A stretch of 24,728 nucleotides of DNA from IMG/VR virus record IMGVR_UViG_3300007609_000087, positions 1 through 24,728 of that record; one strand, written 5' to 3'. Under the pieces are notes generated by a model. The model was given only the letters and a program-made list of their open reading frames with translations, made no database searches and was not told the DNA's origin. Position numbers and translations under genes: made by a program. Below, piece by piece: positions 16,401 through 22,678 of this stretch. The number at the start of each line of letters is the position of its first letter. Position 1 is the stretch's first letter. Origin of the DNA: a virus.

Positions 16401-17790
16401 TACTCCTGATGCAGCCCAAGAGGGCATCAAACGTGCAGCTAAGTACTACGGAATGGAGCCAGAAGAAGTCACTGAGATCATGGAGTACATTCGTACCTCA
16501 GGTCGTGATGTGATTGATGCAGAGGCTATCGAACAAGGCACGGGTGTAGCTTGGGGTATCTCAGGCTTCGGTGGTGAAAGCTACAAACCCTCTGTCTTGC
16601 GTAAGGCTTGGCTACAAACTAAGAAGGCTACGAACAAAGGTCTTGAATTAGGTCTTATCCCATTTAACGCAGGTGAGCGTATGGGTCGTATGTCTGGTAC
16701 TTACACAGCTATCCTTGAGTTTAAGGCTAAGAACCCAGGAGTATCCATCCTGAGTGACCGTGCTCGCATGTGGATCAGTAGACGTGACCAAGACTTGACC
16801 TTCAACATGACTGCAGTAGGCAGACCTCAGATCCAGAGTGGGATGATGAGAGTACCTACACAGTGGTTGTCGCACACATTCCGTGCAATGGAGTCAGTCT
16901 TTGTAGGACGTAACTTCAGTAAGGCAGAACGTGCTCGTATGTTTGCAGTTCTCATGCCCTTCTACGGTACAGCTGGTTTCGGTATGACACATGCTGCAGA
17001 CTCACTAGCTGATTACTTCGGTATTGAGCCAGATAGCACATCTTTCACATTCCTTAAGTGGGGTATGATTGATGGTATCACTGATCTCCTACTTGACGAC
17101 ACTGAAGGCAAGGTAGGTACAGGTCTTGCTGGTCGTCTTGCTCCTGCTGGTGCTATTGTAGAGACTTACCGTAAGATTAAAGAGGGTCAGTTCCTTGAGG
17201 TTGTTGGTGGTCCATCGGGTAGTATTGCTGGCGGTATAGGAGATGCCTTCTTGGAGGCCTACGCTTCCCTGAGAGACAACAGAGGGACCATGTTGACTGA
17301 GGATGTTATTAAGATTCTACGTCAACCCTCAGGTGTAGACAGTATTGCTAAGGCATACGGCATCTTTAACAACGGTATCTACAGAAGTAAGAATGGTATC
17401 ACGATACCTGGTGAGATGGGTCCAACAGAGGGCGTCTTGCAGCTTCTAGGTATTGGTAGTTTGAAGCAAGCTGAGTGGTATGATGCTAAGAACCAGATGT
17501 TCACTAGCAAGAAGAAGCTAACAAGTTTCAGAAAGAATGTGAACACTAAAGCAGAGTACGCCTTCGACCTACTACAAGGTGATACAGCTGATAAGGAGAA
17601 GGCATTCAAGCTGTTCAATGAACTAAAGGTTCTCATAGACATGAGTGGCTTTTCTCCTGAGATTCAACAGTCTATGAAAAGAAGTATTAACCGTAGACTT
17701 GATGATCAGTTCTTTACTACATACGAGCAACTATTGCGCCAAGACCAAGATGCGGAAGCAGAGCGTCTAAGAGCAACACTAGGAAGGTAA
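13465..17790 (+). CDS. Giant internal/ejection virion protein (1441 residues)
   Basis: This is the largest gene in the window, with SD AAAGGGA at 13450-13456. The N-terminus is acidic and disordered. A long helical body follows, including Gly/Ala-rich amphipathic helices and a YTVQYRENLDLTQEIEAI stretch. The last third contains hydrophobic segments such as FQSAFGFFNVSQTIVQASHA and VLMPFYGTAGFGMTHAADSL, which resemble the C-terminal part of T7 gp16-type ejection proteins. Such proteins form the inner-membrane part of the DNA ejection channel. Unlike T7 gp16, I see no transglycosylase motif at its N-terminus; that activity appears in the next gene. Exact equivalence to gp15 or gp16 is uncertain. 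Confidence 0.75.
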   Translation: MELERPIDFVEENNTPIDEEFGASVTLEDDTEESTQEAFMAVGQDVTPGQAKEMLFESANPIEALIRDKFYTEEMQADELQQAFDRASFKSEDFLDNPDFFYEQAKALSDDSVSPIDIRAAVNTRIEQRILEGITANEETGFIDRVLDFGSYIAREATIGIPEALTERTERLGTEILFNRLNMAPSEYKAWFEQTATEIMQEGLRDNDANKIDWFKGVVANNGFDSETNLNKAFALLDLTGLGELAGLGFKVARGAAKPATRVARIVEAEGAEVAGQIGEGILVRNVDPEVATDLGPRVVNPHAPATATAEGWYSRALRKNKLADEIRGIYESGAMGRIVDTDTIRASVTKITDRFAERVGNAVYKSDLEGTGFGNYTVNIQIGKPSDGTPYKPTVDGEAPVGAQKLADETGGEVVEVRNTAGDLQGYTVQYRENLDLTQEIEAIDPTELVRMERKLVRNTLGKVFGNQLMGSTALRGVDRLTTLAQMGESAQSAVKGVFEREAKKINKLNPDDRAILSSIVGKLRDDPVEAARRGWYTEEEFAQKYTQLAGKSPDQSVIDAYDAEIAISNTAAVVRSNNIMRTYVQKGYRAIVMEGGIRVPAKVTNKASIPAEELILDLNDNVRLLKGELDEGVDVWKLDRDDQGVRYVSRPKSIDALEPQDVMGFNAGGPRTNPNANYFVVLGREGRSPKSLLTSFTEVDARTAVQELANLQRAFKEGVTNIDEVIQANNSWNPAITNLEELRKFSTENNWDLEEGVLAYKERNSYVQDVDADDATYKMSFADYVEKEMSRQDTVLPEFGGKKSYNLDPMDTITQQFGTAVQELSQHAYTHNAIVGWVKKAQQAGVDWFPAGVSPNDYRSLFMQADIKGNTAFDRRMREVRNIEMRRMGVKGEAAQVMDDLGRQLSEYVFQKTGVATRMGDPTNTLLNIGFQSAFGFFNVSQTIVQASHAATIMAISPKHGFRGSSMALTMRSLFHTTPDAAQEGIKRAAKYYGMEPEEVTEIMEYIRTSGRDVIDAEAIEQGTGVAWGISGFGGESYKPSVLRKAWLQTKKATNKGLELGLIPFNAGERMGRMSGTYTAILEFKAKNPGVSILSDRARMWISRRDQDLTFNMTAVGRPQIQSGMMRVPTQWLSHTFRAMESVFVGRNFSKAERARMFAVLMPFYGTAGFGMTHAADSLADYFGIEPDSTSFTFLKWGMIDGITDLLLDDTEGKVGTGLAGRLAPAGAIVETYRKIKEGQFLEVVGGPSGSIAGGIGDAFLEAYASLRDNRGTMLTEDVIKILRQPSGVDSIAKAYGIFNNGIYRSKNGITIPGEMGPTEGVLQLLGIGSLKQAEWYDAKNQMFTSKKKLTSFRKNVNTKAEYAFDLLQGDTADKEKAFKLFNELKVLIDMSGFSPEIQQSMKRSINRRLDDQFFTTYEQLLRQDQDAEAERLRATLGR

Positions 17791-17794
17791 TCTA

Positions 17795-20392
17795 ATGGCT
17801 CAAGATATATTCGCACCCAAGAGTTCTTTTAATATCGGGTATGAGCGTCCTGTCGCTCGTCCCGTAGAGGACACTAGGGGTGAAACACAAGCCAAGTTCC
17901 AAGAAATGTCTAACGAGATGGAAGCGGCTCAGATCAGATCACAGACTCAGGTAGACAAAGCTAAGTCTGGTATTGCTAGGACCATCTTCGGAGGTGTAGC
18001 TGATCTAGCAGGAGGCTATGCAAAGAAGCAGGCTATGTCGCAGTCTTCTGGTGTAGCTAAGTCTTGGCTTGACGGTATGCAAACTGCTCAAGATCTACGT
18101 GATCAAGGTAAGTTGAATGAAGCTACCCTCTTTGAGCGTAAGGTAACTAAAGAAGCCGTATCTAGTGGCCTTGACTTAGACAAGTATAAGACAGAGTACG
18201 AGGCTGTAACTGGACGTCCTATGGAATACGTAGGACAGACACGGGAACAACAAGCCTTCGAGATGATGAAGAGTGACCAGTCTTTTCAGATGGCATACTT
18301 CGCTGCTCAAGGTCGTCTAGGCCAAGGTGCTACAGAAGAGCAGCTGATGACGGAGGCTCTTACATCTGTCCGTAAACAGGCTATTGCTTCTGATACACTA
18401 GCTCTTGTAGGCGCAGGTAACCAACTAGATTGGGAAACTCAAGTAAAAGGTGCTTACAGCACAGTCCTTGATCAGTTCGATAACTCTATTGTTGCTGGTC
18501 TAGTTAAGAGAACTCAAGATGGTCAACCTATCACACCAGGTGAGATTGATACAGTTCTGATGCAACACAACTTGATGTCTCAGAAACTCATTAAACCTGC
18601 ATACGTCAGTGATGAGCAGTGGAATGAAGTTAAGCAACGTCTTACACTACAGAAAGAGTTCTTGACATCTATTAAGAACTCACGTGACCCTGATAACATG
18701 TTGACTGACATGGTTTCTCAGATGATGCAGAGTGCAGAGACACCTCTTGACGCTATGGCTGTAGCAGCTGCTTCTGATCCATCGAACCTTGTGGCTACCT
18801 TGGGTATCAATATCCCAGAAGTAATGAACACTGTAGCTGGTTCAGCCTTCACAGACAACAACTGGAAGAAAAGAGGGCAGATCGTATCTGATCTTCAGGC
18901 AGCTGATGTGACTACACCAGTTAACGGTAACAGCACCTTCACAACAGAGACTACGCCAGCATTCCTTCAGCCTTATTTAAACCTTGACAAAGGTGTAATG
19001 AAGAAGAACGTAGACGCAGGTGTCGCTATGTTGTCTAGCGTTAAGCCAATGGAGTTGCAGAACGAGGATACTCGTAAACAGTTTTATAATGGTGTTATGT
19101 CTGTGACTGCAGGTATGCTTTCAGATAAGCAGTTCTACTCATCCTCTGTAGTGTCCAAGGTATTCAACAACCCTAACCTTAAACAGTCTCTTGACATGGT
19201 AGCTTCTGTTGACCGTGAGTCTGCAGATGAGATGCGTATTGCTATCCGTAGTGCTGCTGGCCTACAGATGAAGGCAGTAGAGGGTAACCTGTCTACAATC
19301 GAAACTACTATGGAGTTCGGTGGCTACACTGCAGACTTACAGTGGGATGAGGCAGATAATCGTTACTATATAACAAATGATCAGGCTATCCGTCACGGTG
19401 TGCAGATACTTGGTTCAGGCGGTGTATCCGATAAAGGTCTGTACATTGATCCTAAACTACCTGTAGCTCCTCGTGGTCTTGAGGATGCCTATGATCGTCG
19501 TAAGTCTATGGTTGTACTTGAACGTGCAATGAATGACTTAGCCATCGAAGGTGCTGACGACGACATGGGTATGCAACTCCCTGAAGGTGACACTGTTGGT
19601 ATCCTTGACTTCATCTCTTCTGGTGAGGGTGGTTACGGTGCAAGTAACAGAGGAACTAAAGGAAGTACGATTGTAGGTTCTGAGTTAGGTATGACTACAC
19701 GAGGTGGTAAGAACCTGACTGAGATGACCCTTGGTGAGATCATGCGCTTCCAAGCAATCAAAGACCCAGATAACCCAGACAGACTATTCGCTGTAGGTGC
19801 TTATCAGTTTATCCCTAGTACTCTTAAGTCTGCTATGGAAAGTGCTGGTCTTTCTAAGGATACTGTGTTCACACCTGATGTTCAAGACCGTTTAGGCATA
19901 GAACTGTTGATCGGCTCTAAGCGCCCTAAGCTAGCAGCTTACATCAAAGGTGAGTCTAACGACATTGAAGCAGCTATGACTGACTTCGCTAAGGAATGGG
20001 CATCAGCCCCTGATCCTAAGACAGGTAAGAGTCGATATGGAAGTGGCAACAAAGCCAAGCATAGTGTAGCTGAGACGAGACAGGCTTTACAGAGAGCACG
20101 TCAAGCCTACTCAGAAGGTATCCTTACTACTGAGCTACCTCCTGCAGGCGGTATGTCTACAAACGAACTCATCGACACAGCTGAGGGAGCTATCAATGAC
20201 TCGTCTGCTCCTACTGAAAGCCTTAGACCACAGATTCGCCCTGAACAGGAAGCTGCATCTGAAGGGACACCACGCCCTAGAGCAAGACCTCTTACACTAG
20301 AGTTTTTCAAAGAGTCTAACAAGGACATCCTTGAGGGTCTTTCAGATGAACAGATTGCTCTCCTGTTTGAGCGTAACTTTAGAACCGAATAA
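17795..20392 (+). CDS. Internal virion protein with C-terminal transglycosylase-like domain
   Basis: This is an 865-residue protein with SD AGGAAGG at 17781-17787. The N-terminal 550 or so residues are helical and Gln/Met-rich, with no enzyme motif, like the T7 gp15 class of ejection proteins. From about residue 602 a lysozyme/transglycosylase-like domain begins. ISSGEGGYGA puts a likely catalytic Glu at 611, and AVGAYQFIPSTL near 666-677 is the hallmark substrate-groove motif. FTPDVQDRLGIELL and a helical end follow. After about 780 a Pro/Arg-rich linker (RPQIRPEQEA, TPRPRARPL) leads to a short acidic helical tail. The domain would open peptidoglycan locally during DNA entry. Joining the domain to this protein instead of the largest one differs from T7. 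Confidence 0.8.
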   Translation: MAQDIFAPKSSFNIGYERPVARPVEDTRGETQAKFQEMSNEMEAAQIRSQTQVDKAKSGIARTIFGGVADLAGGYAKKQAMSQSSGVAKSWLDGMQTAQDLRDQGKLNEATLFERKVTKEAVSSGLDLDKYKTEYEAVTGRPMEYVGQTREQQAFEMMKSDQSFQMAYFAAQGRLGQGATEEQLMTEALTSVRKQAIASDTLALVGAGNQLDWETQVKGAYSTVLDQFDNSIVAGLVKRTQDGQPITPGEIDTVLMQHNLMSQKLIKPAYVSDEQWNEVKQRLTLQKEFLTSIKNSRDPDNMLTDMVSQMMQSAETPLDAMAVAAASDPSNLVATLGINIPEVMNTVAGSAFTDNNWKKRGQIVSDLQAADVTTPVNGNSTFTTETTPAFLQPYLNLDKGVMKKNVDAGVAMLSSVKPMELQNEDTRKQFYNGVMSVTAGMLSDKQFYSSSVVSKVFNNPNLKQSLDMVASVDRESADEMRIAIRSAAGLQMKAVEGNLSTIETTMEFGGYTADLQWDEADNRYYITNDQAIRHGVQILGSGGVSDKGLYIDPKLPVAPRGLEDAYDRRKSMVVLERAMNDLAIEGADDDMGMQLPEGDTVGILDFISSGEGGYGASNRGTKGSTIVGSELGMTTRGGKNLTEMTLGEIMRFQAIKDPDNPDRLFAVGAYQFIPSTLKSAMESAGLSKDTVFTPDVQDRLGIELLIGSKRPKLAAYIKGESNDIEAAMTDFAKEWASAPDPKTGKSRYGSGNKAKHSVAETRQALQRARQAYSEGILTTELPPAGGMSTNELIDTAEGAINDSSAPTESLRPQIRPEQEAASEGTPRPRARPLTLEFFKESNKDILEGLSDEQIALLFERNFRTE

Positions 20393-20406
20393 GAAAGGGA
20401 CAACCT

Positions 20407-20781
20407 GTGGCATACGCATTAGGAAAGAAGAGTAAACAGAGACTGGAAGGGGTACACCCTGACCTAGTGGCTGTAGTAGAGTTAGCAATCAGTAGGACTG
20501 AGTACGACTTCACAGTGCTTGAGGGTCTACGTAGCGTAGAGAGACAACGTGAGCTAGTGGACACTGGTAAATCTAAGACCATGAACTCACGTCACCTCAA
20601 TGGACACGCTGTAGACATTGCACCTTGGCCTATCTCTTGGGACTGGGATGACTACTACCCCATTGCAGATGTAATCAAGGATGCAGCTAGGGAGCTTGAC
20701 GTAGACATTGAGTGGGGCGGTGACTGGAAGAACTTTCCTGATGCACCTCACTGGCAACTTAGCTGGAGAAACTACCCATGA
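20407..20781 (+). CDS. M15-family peptidase endolysin (L-alanyl-D-glutamate peptidase type)
   Basis: This 124-residue zinc peptidase probably cuts cell-wall peptide stems at lysis. Zinc ligands are H63 and D70 in SRHLNGHAVDI and H115 in DAPHW; D112 fits the catalytic acid of the DxxH pair known from Ply500/CwlK-type enzymes. The N-terminal part RLEGVHPDLVAVVELAI and FTVLEGLRSVERQRELV are the family's other conserved blocks. The start is GTG at 20407, with SD AAAGGG at 20394-20399. No ATG fits, since the first in-frame Met is residue 59. There is no signal peptide, so a holin is needed for export. Its stop overlaps the next start as ATGA. It heads the lysis cassette. Confidence 0.92.
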   Translation: MAYALGKKSKQRLEGVHPDLVAVVELAISRTEYDFTVLEGLRSVERQRELVDTGKSKTMNSRHLNGHAVDIAPWPISWDWDDYYPIADVIKDAARELDVDIEWGGDWKNFPDAPHWQLSWRNYP

Positions 20782-21038
20782 AGGAAGAATGGCACCTATC
20801 TAAAAGCGTACCGCTAACCTTTGTCTTCGCTATTGCTATGCAGACTGTGGCTTTAATCTGGTTTGTAGCCTCTCTTAACGGTGCAGTAGAAAGTAACCGT
20901 GTTGACATCATCCGTCTGGAGGCTAAAACCACTACCCTTGAGGACATCGTTCAACAACAGGCTATCTCTACGGCACGTATGGACGAGAACATCAAGGCAA
21001 TCCGTAGTGCTGTAGAGAGTATGGCTAAAGCAAGATAG
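20778..21038 (+). CDS. One-TM coiled-coil lysis protein (i-spanin-like or holin)
   Basis: This is an 86-residue protein. A short charged N-terminus MKEEWHLSKS is followed by one transmembrane helix (about 11-33, VPLTFVFAIAMQTVALIWFVASL). A helical periplasmic part follows (RLEAKTTTLEDIVQQQ, ARMDENIKAIRSAVESM) with heptad-like spacing. N-in topology plus a periplasmic coiled coil is the layout of Rz-type inner-membrane spanins, though it is short for one. Single-TM phage proteins of this sort are also annotated as holins. GGAG at 20765-20768 serves as SD, and the start overlaps the endolysin stop. The position directly after the endolysin supports a lysis role; which one is open. Confidence 0.7.
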   Translation: MKEEWHLSKSVPLTFVFAIAMQTVALIWFVASLNGAVESNRVDIIRLEAKTTTLEDIVQQQAISTARMDENIKAIRSAVESMAKAR

Positions 21039-21060
21039 GCAAGACCCAAGGAAAGTGGTA

Positions 21061-21312
21061 ATGAAGATAACACCTGAATGGCTAGACAAGTGGAGGATAT
21101 GGCCTAGGCTTATTATATCCCTGTATGGATATGCCTTCTACAAGACAACAACATGGTTTATGGACCTACCAGATCCAACTAATGCGCAGGCAGGCTTTGT
21201 GTCTGTCATCGTAGGTGCAGGTGCAGGGTTCTTCGGGATATACGTCAATGGTAAGAACACGCACACTATCAACACTACTAGCAACAGCACTTCTAATCAC
21301 AACCTTAAGTAG
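21061..21312 (+). CDS. Two-TM membrane protein, holin candidate
   Basis: This is an 83-residue protein with ATG at 21061 and SD AAGGA at 21048-21052; an upstream GTG sits against the SD and is less likely. There are two hydrophobic helices: RLIISLYGYAFYKTTTWFM (about 16-34) and FVSVIVGAGAGFFGIYV (about 46-62). A short Pro/Asp-rich hinge (DLPDPTNAQ) lies between them, and the tail is polar Asn/Thr-rich. Size and two-TM hairpin topology fit class II holins, which would release the signal-less endolysin encoded upstream. The last 65 bases overlap, in another frame, the start of the lipoprotein gene. Confidence 0.65.
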   Translation: MKITPEWLDKWRIWPRLIISLYGYAFYKTTTWFMDLPDPTNAQAGFVSVIVGAGAGFFGIYVNGKNTHTINTTSNSTSNHNLK

Positions 21313-21598
21313 TTGTGGTGGTCCTCTCAGTCTCTTGACGGGAGGTGGGCCTAACGTAGCAGCTAATGTGCAAGCTGGTAAAGAGAACAACCAAGGTGTT
21401 AACACTAGCGTAGACTACAGTGTACGTCCTGTGCTTAGGCCTGAGGGTCCAGTAGAGACAATCGTACAAGACAACAGTACAACAAAGGTCACTGAGATGG
21501 ACCCTTTACTTCTGTTGCTTCTTGTGCTAGGTTGGTTAGCGCCAAGCCCTAGTGAGATAGGTAGGGGTGTACTTAAGCTATTCGGTAGGAGGAATTAA
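21248..21598 (+). CDS. Lipoprotein nested in the holin gene: spanin candidate
   Basis: This is a 116-residue protein starting at ATG 21248, inside and out of frame with the holin candidate (GGGA at 21235-21238 as SD). Residues 1-23 form a lipoprotein signal: basic MVRTRT, hydrophobic LSTLLATALLITT, lipobox LSSC with Cys23, then GG. A Gly/Pro/Asn-rich periplasmic stretch follows (GGPNVAANVQAGKENNQGVN, then VDYSVRPVLRPEGP). Near the C-terminus is a strongly hydrophobic run, DPLLLLLLVLGWLA (about 83-96), then a basic end KLFGRRN. An outer-membrane lipid anchor plus a C-terminal hydrophobic anchor is the u-spanin layout (phage T1 gp11 type). If the short hydrophobic run does not span the membrane, it would be an o-spanin partner of the one-TM protein. 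Its stop overlaps the next start as TAATG. Confidence 0.75.
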   Translation: MVRTRTLSTLLATALLITTLSSCGGPLSLLTGGGPNVAANVQAGKENNQGVNTSVDYSVRPVLRPEGPVETIVQDNSTTKVTEMDPLLLLLLVLGWLAPSPSEIGRGVLKLFGRRN

Positions 21599-21864
21599 TG
21601 GCAAAGAAGAAAGACCCAAGACTTGAACGAGCAGGTGTGTCTGGTTTCAACAAACCAAAGGCAACACCAGGCCATAAGAGCAAGTCTCATGTTGTTGTAG
21701 CTAAGGAGGGTGACAAGATCAAGACAATCAGGTTCGGCCAGAAGGGTGTCAAAGGAAGCCCTGATGGATCTAAACGCAACAAAGCATTCAAGGCTCGTCA
21801 CGCTAAGAACATCGCTAAAGGTAAGATGTCTGCAGCATACTGGGCAAACAAGGTGAAGTGGTAA
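21598..21864 (+). CDS. Small basic protein, conserved phage family of unknown function
   Basis: This is an 88-residue Lys/Arg-rich protein with the strongest SD in the window (AGGAGGA, 21587-21593). The pattern KKDPRLERAGVSGFNKPKAT, then KSHVVVAKEGDK, TIRFGQKGVKGSPDGSK and KAFKARHAKNIAKGKMSAAY ending in WANKVKW is one I recall from many phages and from algal giant viruses, as a domain of unknown function (possibly DUF6321; accession not verified). The conserved Gly, Lys and Trp positions suggest a folded domain, not just a basic tail. A nucleic-acid-binding or virion DNA-associated role is an inference from charge. It overlaps both neighbours by TAATG. Confidence 0.85.
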   Translation: MAKKKDPRLERAGVSGFNKPKATPGHKSKSHVVVAKEGDKIKTIRFGQKGVKGSPDGSKRNKAFKARHAKNIAKGKMSAAYWANKVKW

Positions 21865-22019
21865 TGGCTAAAGGATTGTACGCAAACATCCATGCTAAAC
21901 GGAAACGTATTGCTTCTGGCTCAGGCGAGAAGATGCGTAAGGTAGGCTCCAAGGGAGCACCTACAGCTAAGAACTTTAAAGACGCAGCTAAGACTGCAAA
22001 GAAGAAAAGGAAGAAGTAA
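21864..22019 (+). CDS. Very basic 51-residue protein
   Basis: The ATG overlaps the preceding stop (TAATG) and the stop overlaps the next ATG in the same way. The protein starts MAKGLYANIHAKRKRIASGS and ends in a Lys/Arg tail (TAKKKRKK). The MAKGLYANI..KRKRI..GSGEKMR pattern recurs, from memory, in small proteins of many phages, usually beside the 88-residue family. Charge is strongly positive, and there is no membrane segment. Function is unknown; DNA or RNA binding is plausible from composition. Confidence 0.75.
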   Translation: MAKGLYANIHAKRKRIASGSGEKMRKVGSKGAPTAKNFKDAAKTAKKKRKK

Positions 22020-22123
22020 TGCCATACAAGAACGGTAAGAAGATGCCATACGGCAAAGGGGCTATGACAAAGAAACCAGCCACTGCTAAGAAACCTATGG
22101 CTAAGAAGAAGCCTAAGAAGTAG
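22019..22123 (+). CDS. 34-residue Lys-rich mini-protein
   Basis: The ATG overlaps the stop of the 51-residue gene (TAATG), and TAG at 22121-22123 ends the frame nine bases before the terminator stem. The sequence starts MPYKNGKKMPYGKGAM and continues as Lys/Ala/Pro repeats (KKPATAKKPMAKKKPKK), an internal repeat of a short basic unit. Its tail resembles bacterial histone H1-like Lys-Pro-Ala tails. Evidence that it is coding is the precise overlap and clean frame. The small size leaves some doubt. Confidence 0.6.
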   Translation: MPYKNGKKMPYGKGAMTKKPATAKKPMAKKKPKK

Positions 22124-22131
22124 ACAATAAA

Positions 22132-22167
22132 AAACCCCGCTAAGGATTAAGTTCCTTGGCGGGGTTT
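22132..22167. terminator. Bidirectional intrinsic terminator between convergent operons
   Basis: A 15-base-pair stem (AAACCCCGCTAAGGA at 22132-22146 with TCCTTGGCGGGGTTT at 22153-22167; one wobble pair) has a six-base loop TTAAGT. On the plus strand CTTTTT follows. On the minus strand the A-run at 22129-22134 gives a T-run. It therefore ends both the late structural transcript and the minus-strand operon. Confidence 0.93.
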
Positions 22168-22184
22168 CTTTTTGCTTAAGCAGT

Positions 22185-22493
22185 CTACTCAGACTCTAGG
22201 TAGGTCGTCAACTCGTTCAAGTACCACTGTGCTTTACTCAAGTCCCCAATGCCATTCTTGTATCGCCATCGGTGTAAGTACTTAGCGATGTTACCTCTGA
22301 GGTATCCGATATACTCATCCTCAGACAGGAAGTCCCTGATGTATTCGATACACTCAATGGCACCTTGTCCGTAGTGGGCGGGGTTGTTGACTGGATCACC
22401 ACCCTCGTAGGGGTAACTAATATCGAACTCACACTCACCGCACACACCATCATCGTCTAGCAGGTGGTCACAAACTTCACAGTAAACGTACAT
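22185..22493 (-). CDS. Zinc-ribbon plus DUF3310 protein
   Basis: This is a 102-residue protein. The N-terminus carries four cysteines as C5-x2-C8-x9-C18-x2-C21 (a zinc ribbon). From about residue 35 the sequence PVNNPAHYGQGAIECIEYI, then YLRGNIAKYLHRWRYKNG and a DLSKAQWYLNEL helix follow the DUF3310 pattern. DUF3310 is widespread in phages; some members are described as possible nucleotide-related proteins, and no activity is established here. SD AAAGGAG is at 22502-22508 on this strand, and its ATG overlaps the stop of the upstream gene (TGATG). It is the last gene of the minus-strand operon. Confidence 0.85.
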   Translation of the reverse strand: MYVYCEVCDHLLDDDGVCGECEFDISYPYEGGDPVNNPAHYGQGAIECIEYIRDFLSEDEYIGYLRGNIAKYLHRWRYKNGIGDLSKAQWYLNELTTYLESE

Positions 22494-22678
22494 CAGCGTT
22501 TCTCCTTTAGATATTTAATACGAATAGTCTGGTACAAGGTAAGCAAGGGCCATGCTATACAGAAGAGATACACGTTAATCTCTTCGTAAGTAATGTTTAG
22601 TTTAGCAGCTACCCAGTACAGGAGTATCACACACCAGTCAAAGGTTATGTCTATCCACAGTATCCCGCTCTCCGCCAT
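22493..22678 (-). CDS. Small two-TM membrane protein
   Basis: This is a 61-residue protein. ATG at 22678 is chosen because it overlaps the phoH stop (TGATG) and has AAGGAG at 22687-22692, eight bases upstream; a longer frame to 22720 would lie inside phoH. There are two hydrophobic stretches, about 5-22 (GILWIDITFDWCVILLYW) and about 32-47 (VYLFCIAWPLLTLYQT). A short acidic loop lies between them, and the end is basic (RIKYLKEKR), giving a hairpin with the basic end probably cytoplasmic. I recognise no family. It sits between PhoH and the DUF3310 protein rather than in the lysis cassette, so a holin or antiholin role is only one option. Confidence 0.7.
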   Translation of the reverse strand: MAESGILWIDITFDWCVILLYWVAAKLNITYEEINVYLFCIAWPLLTLYQTIRIKYLKEKR

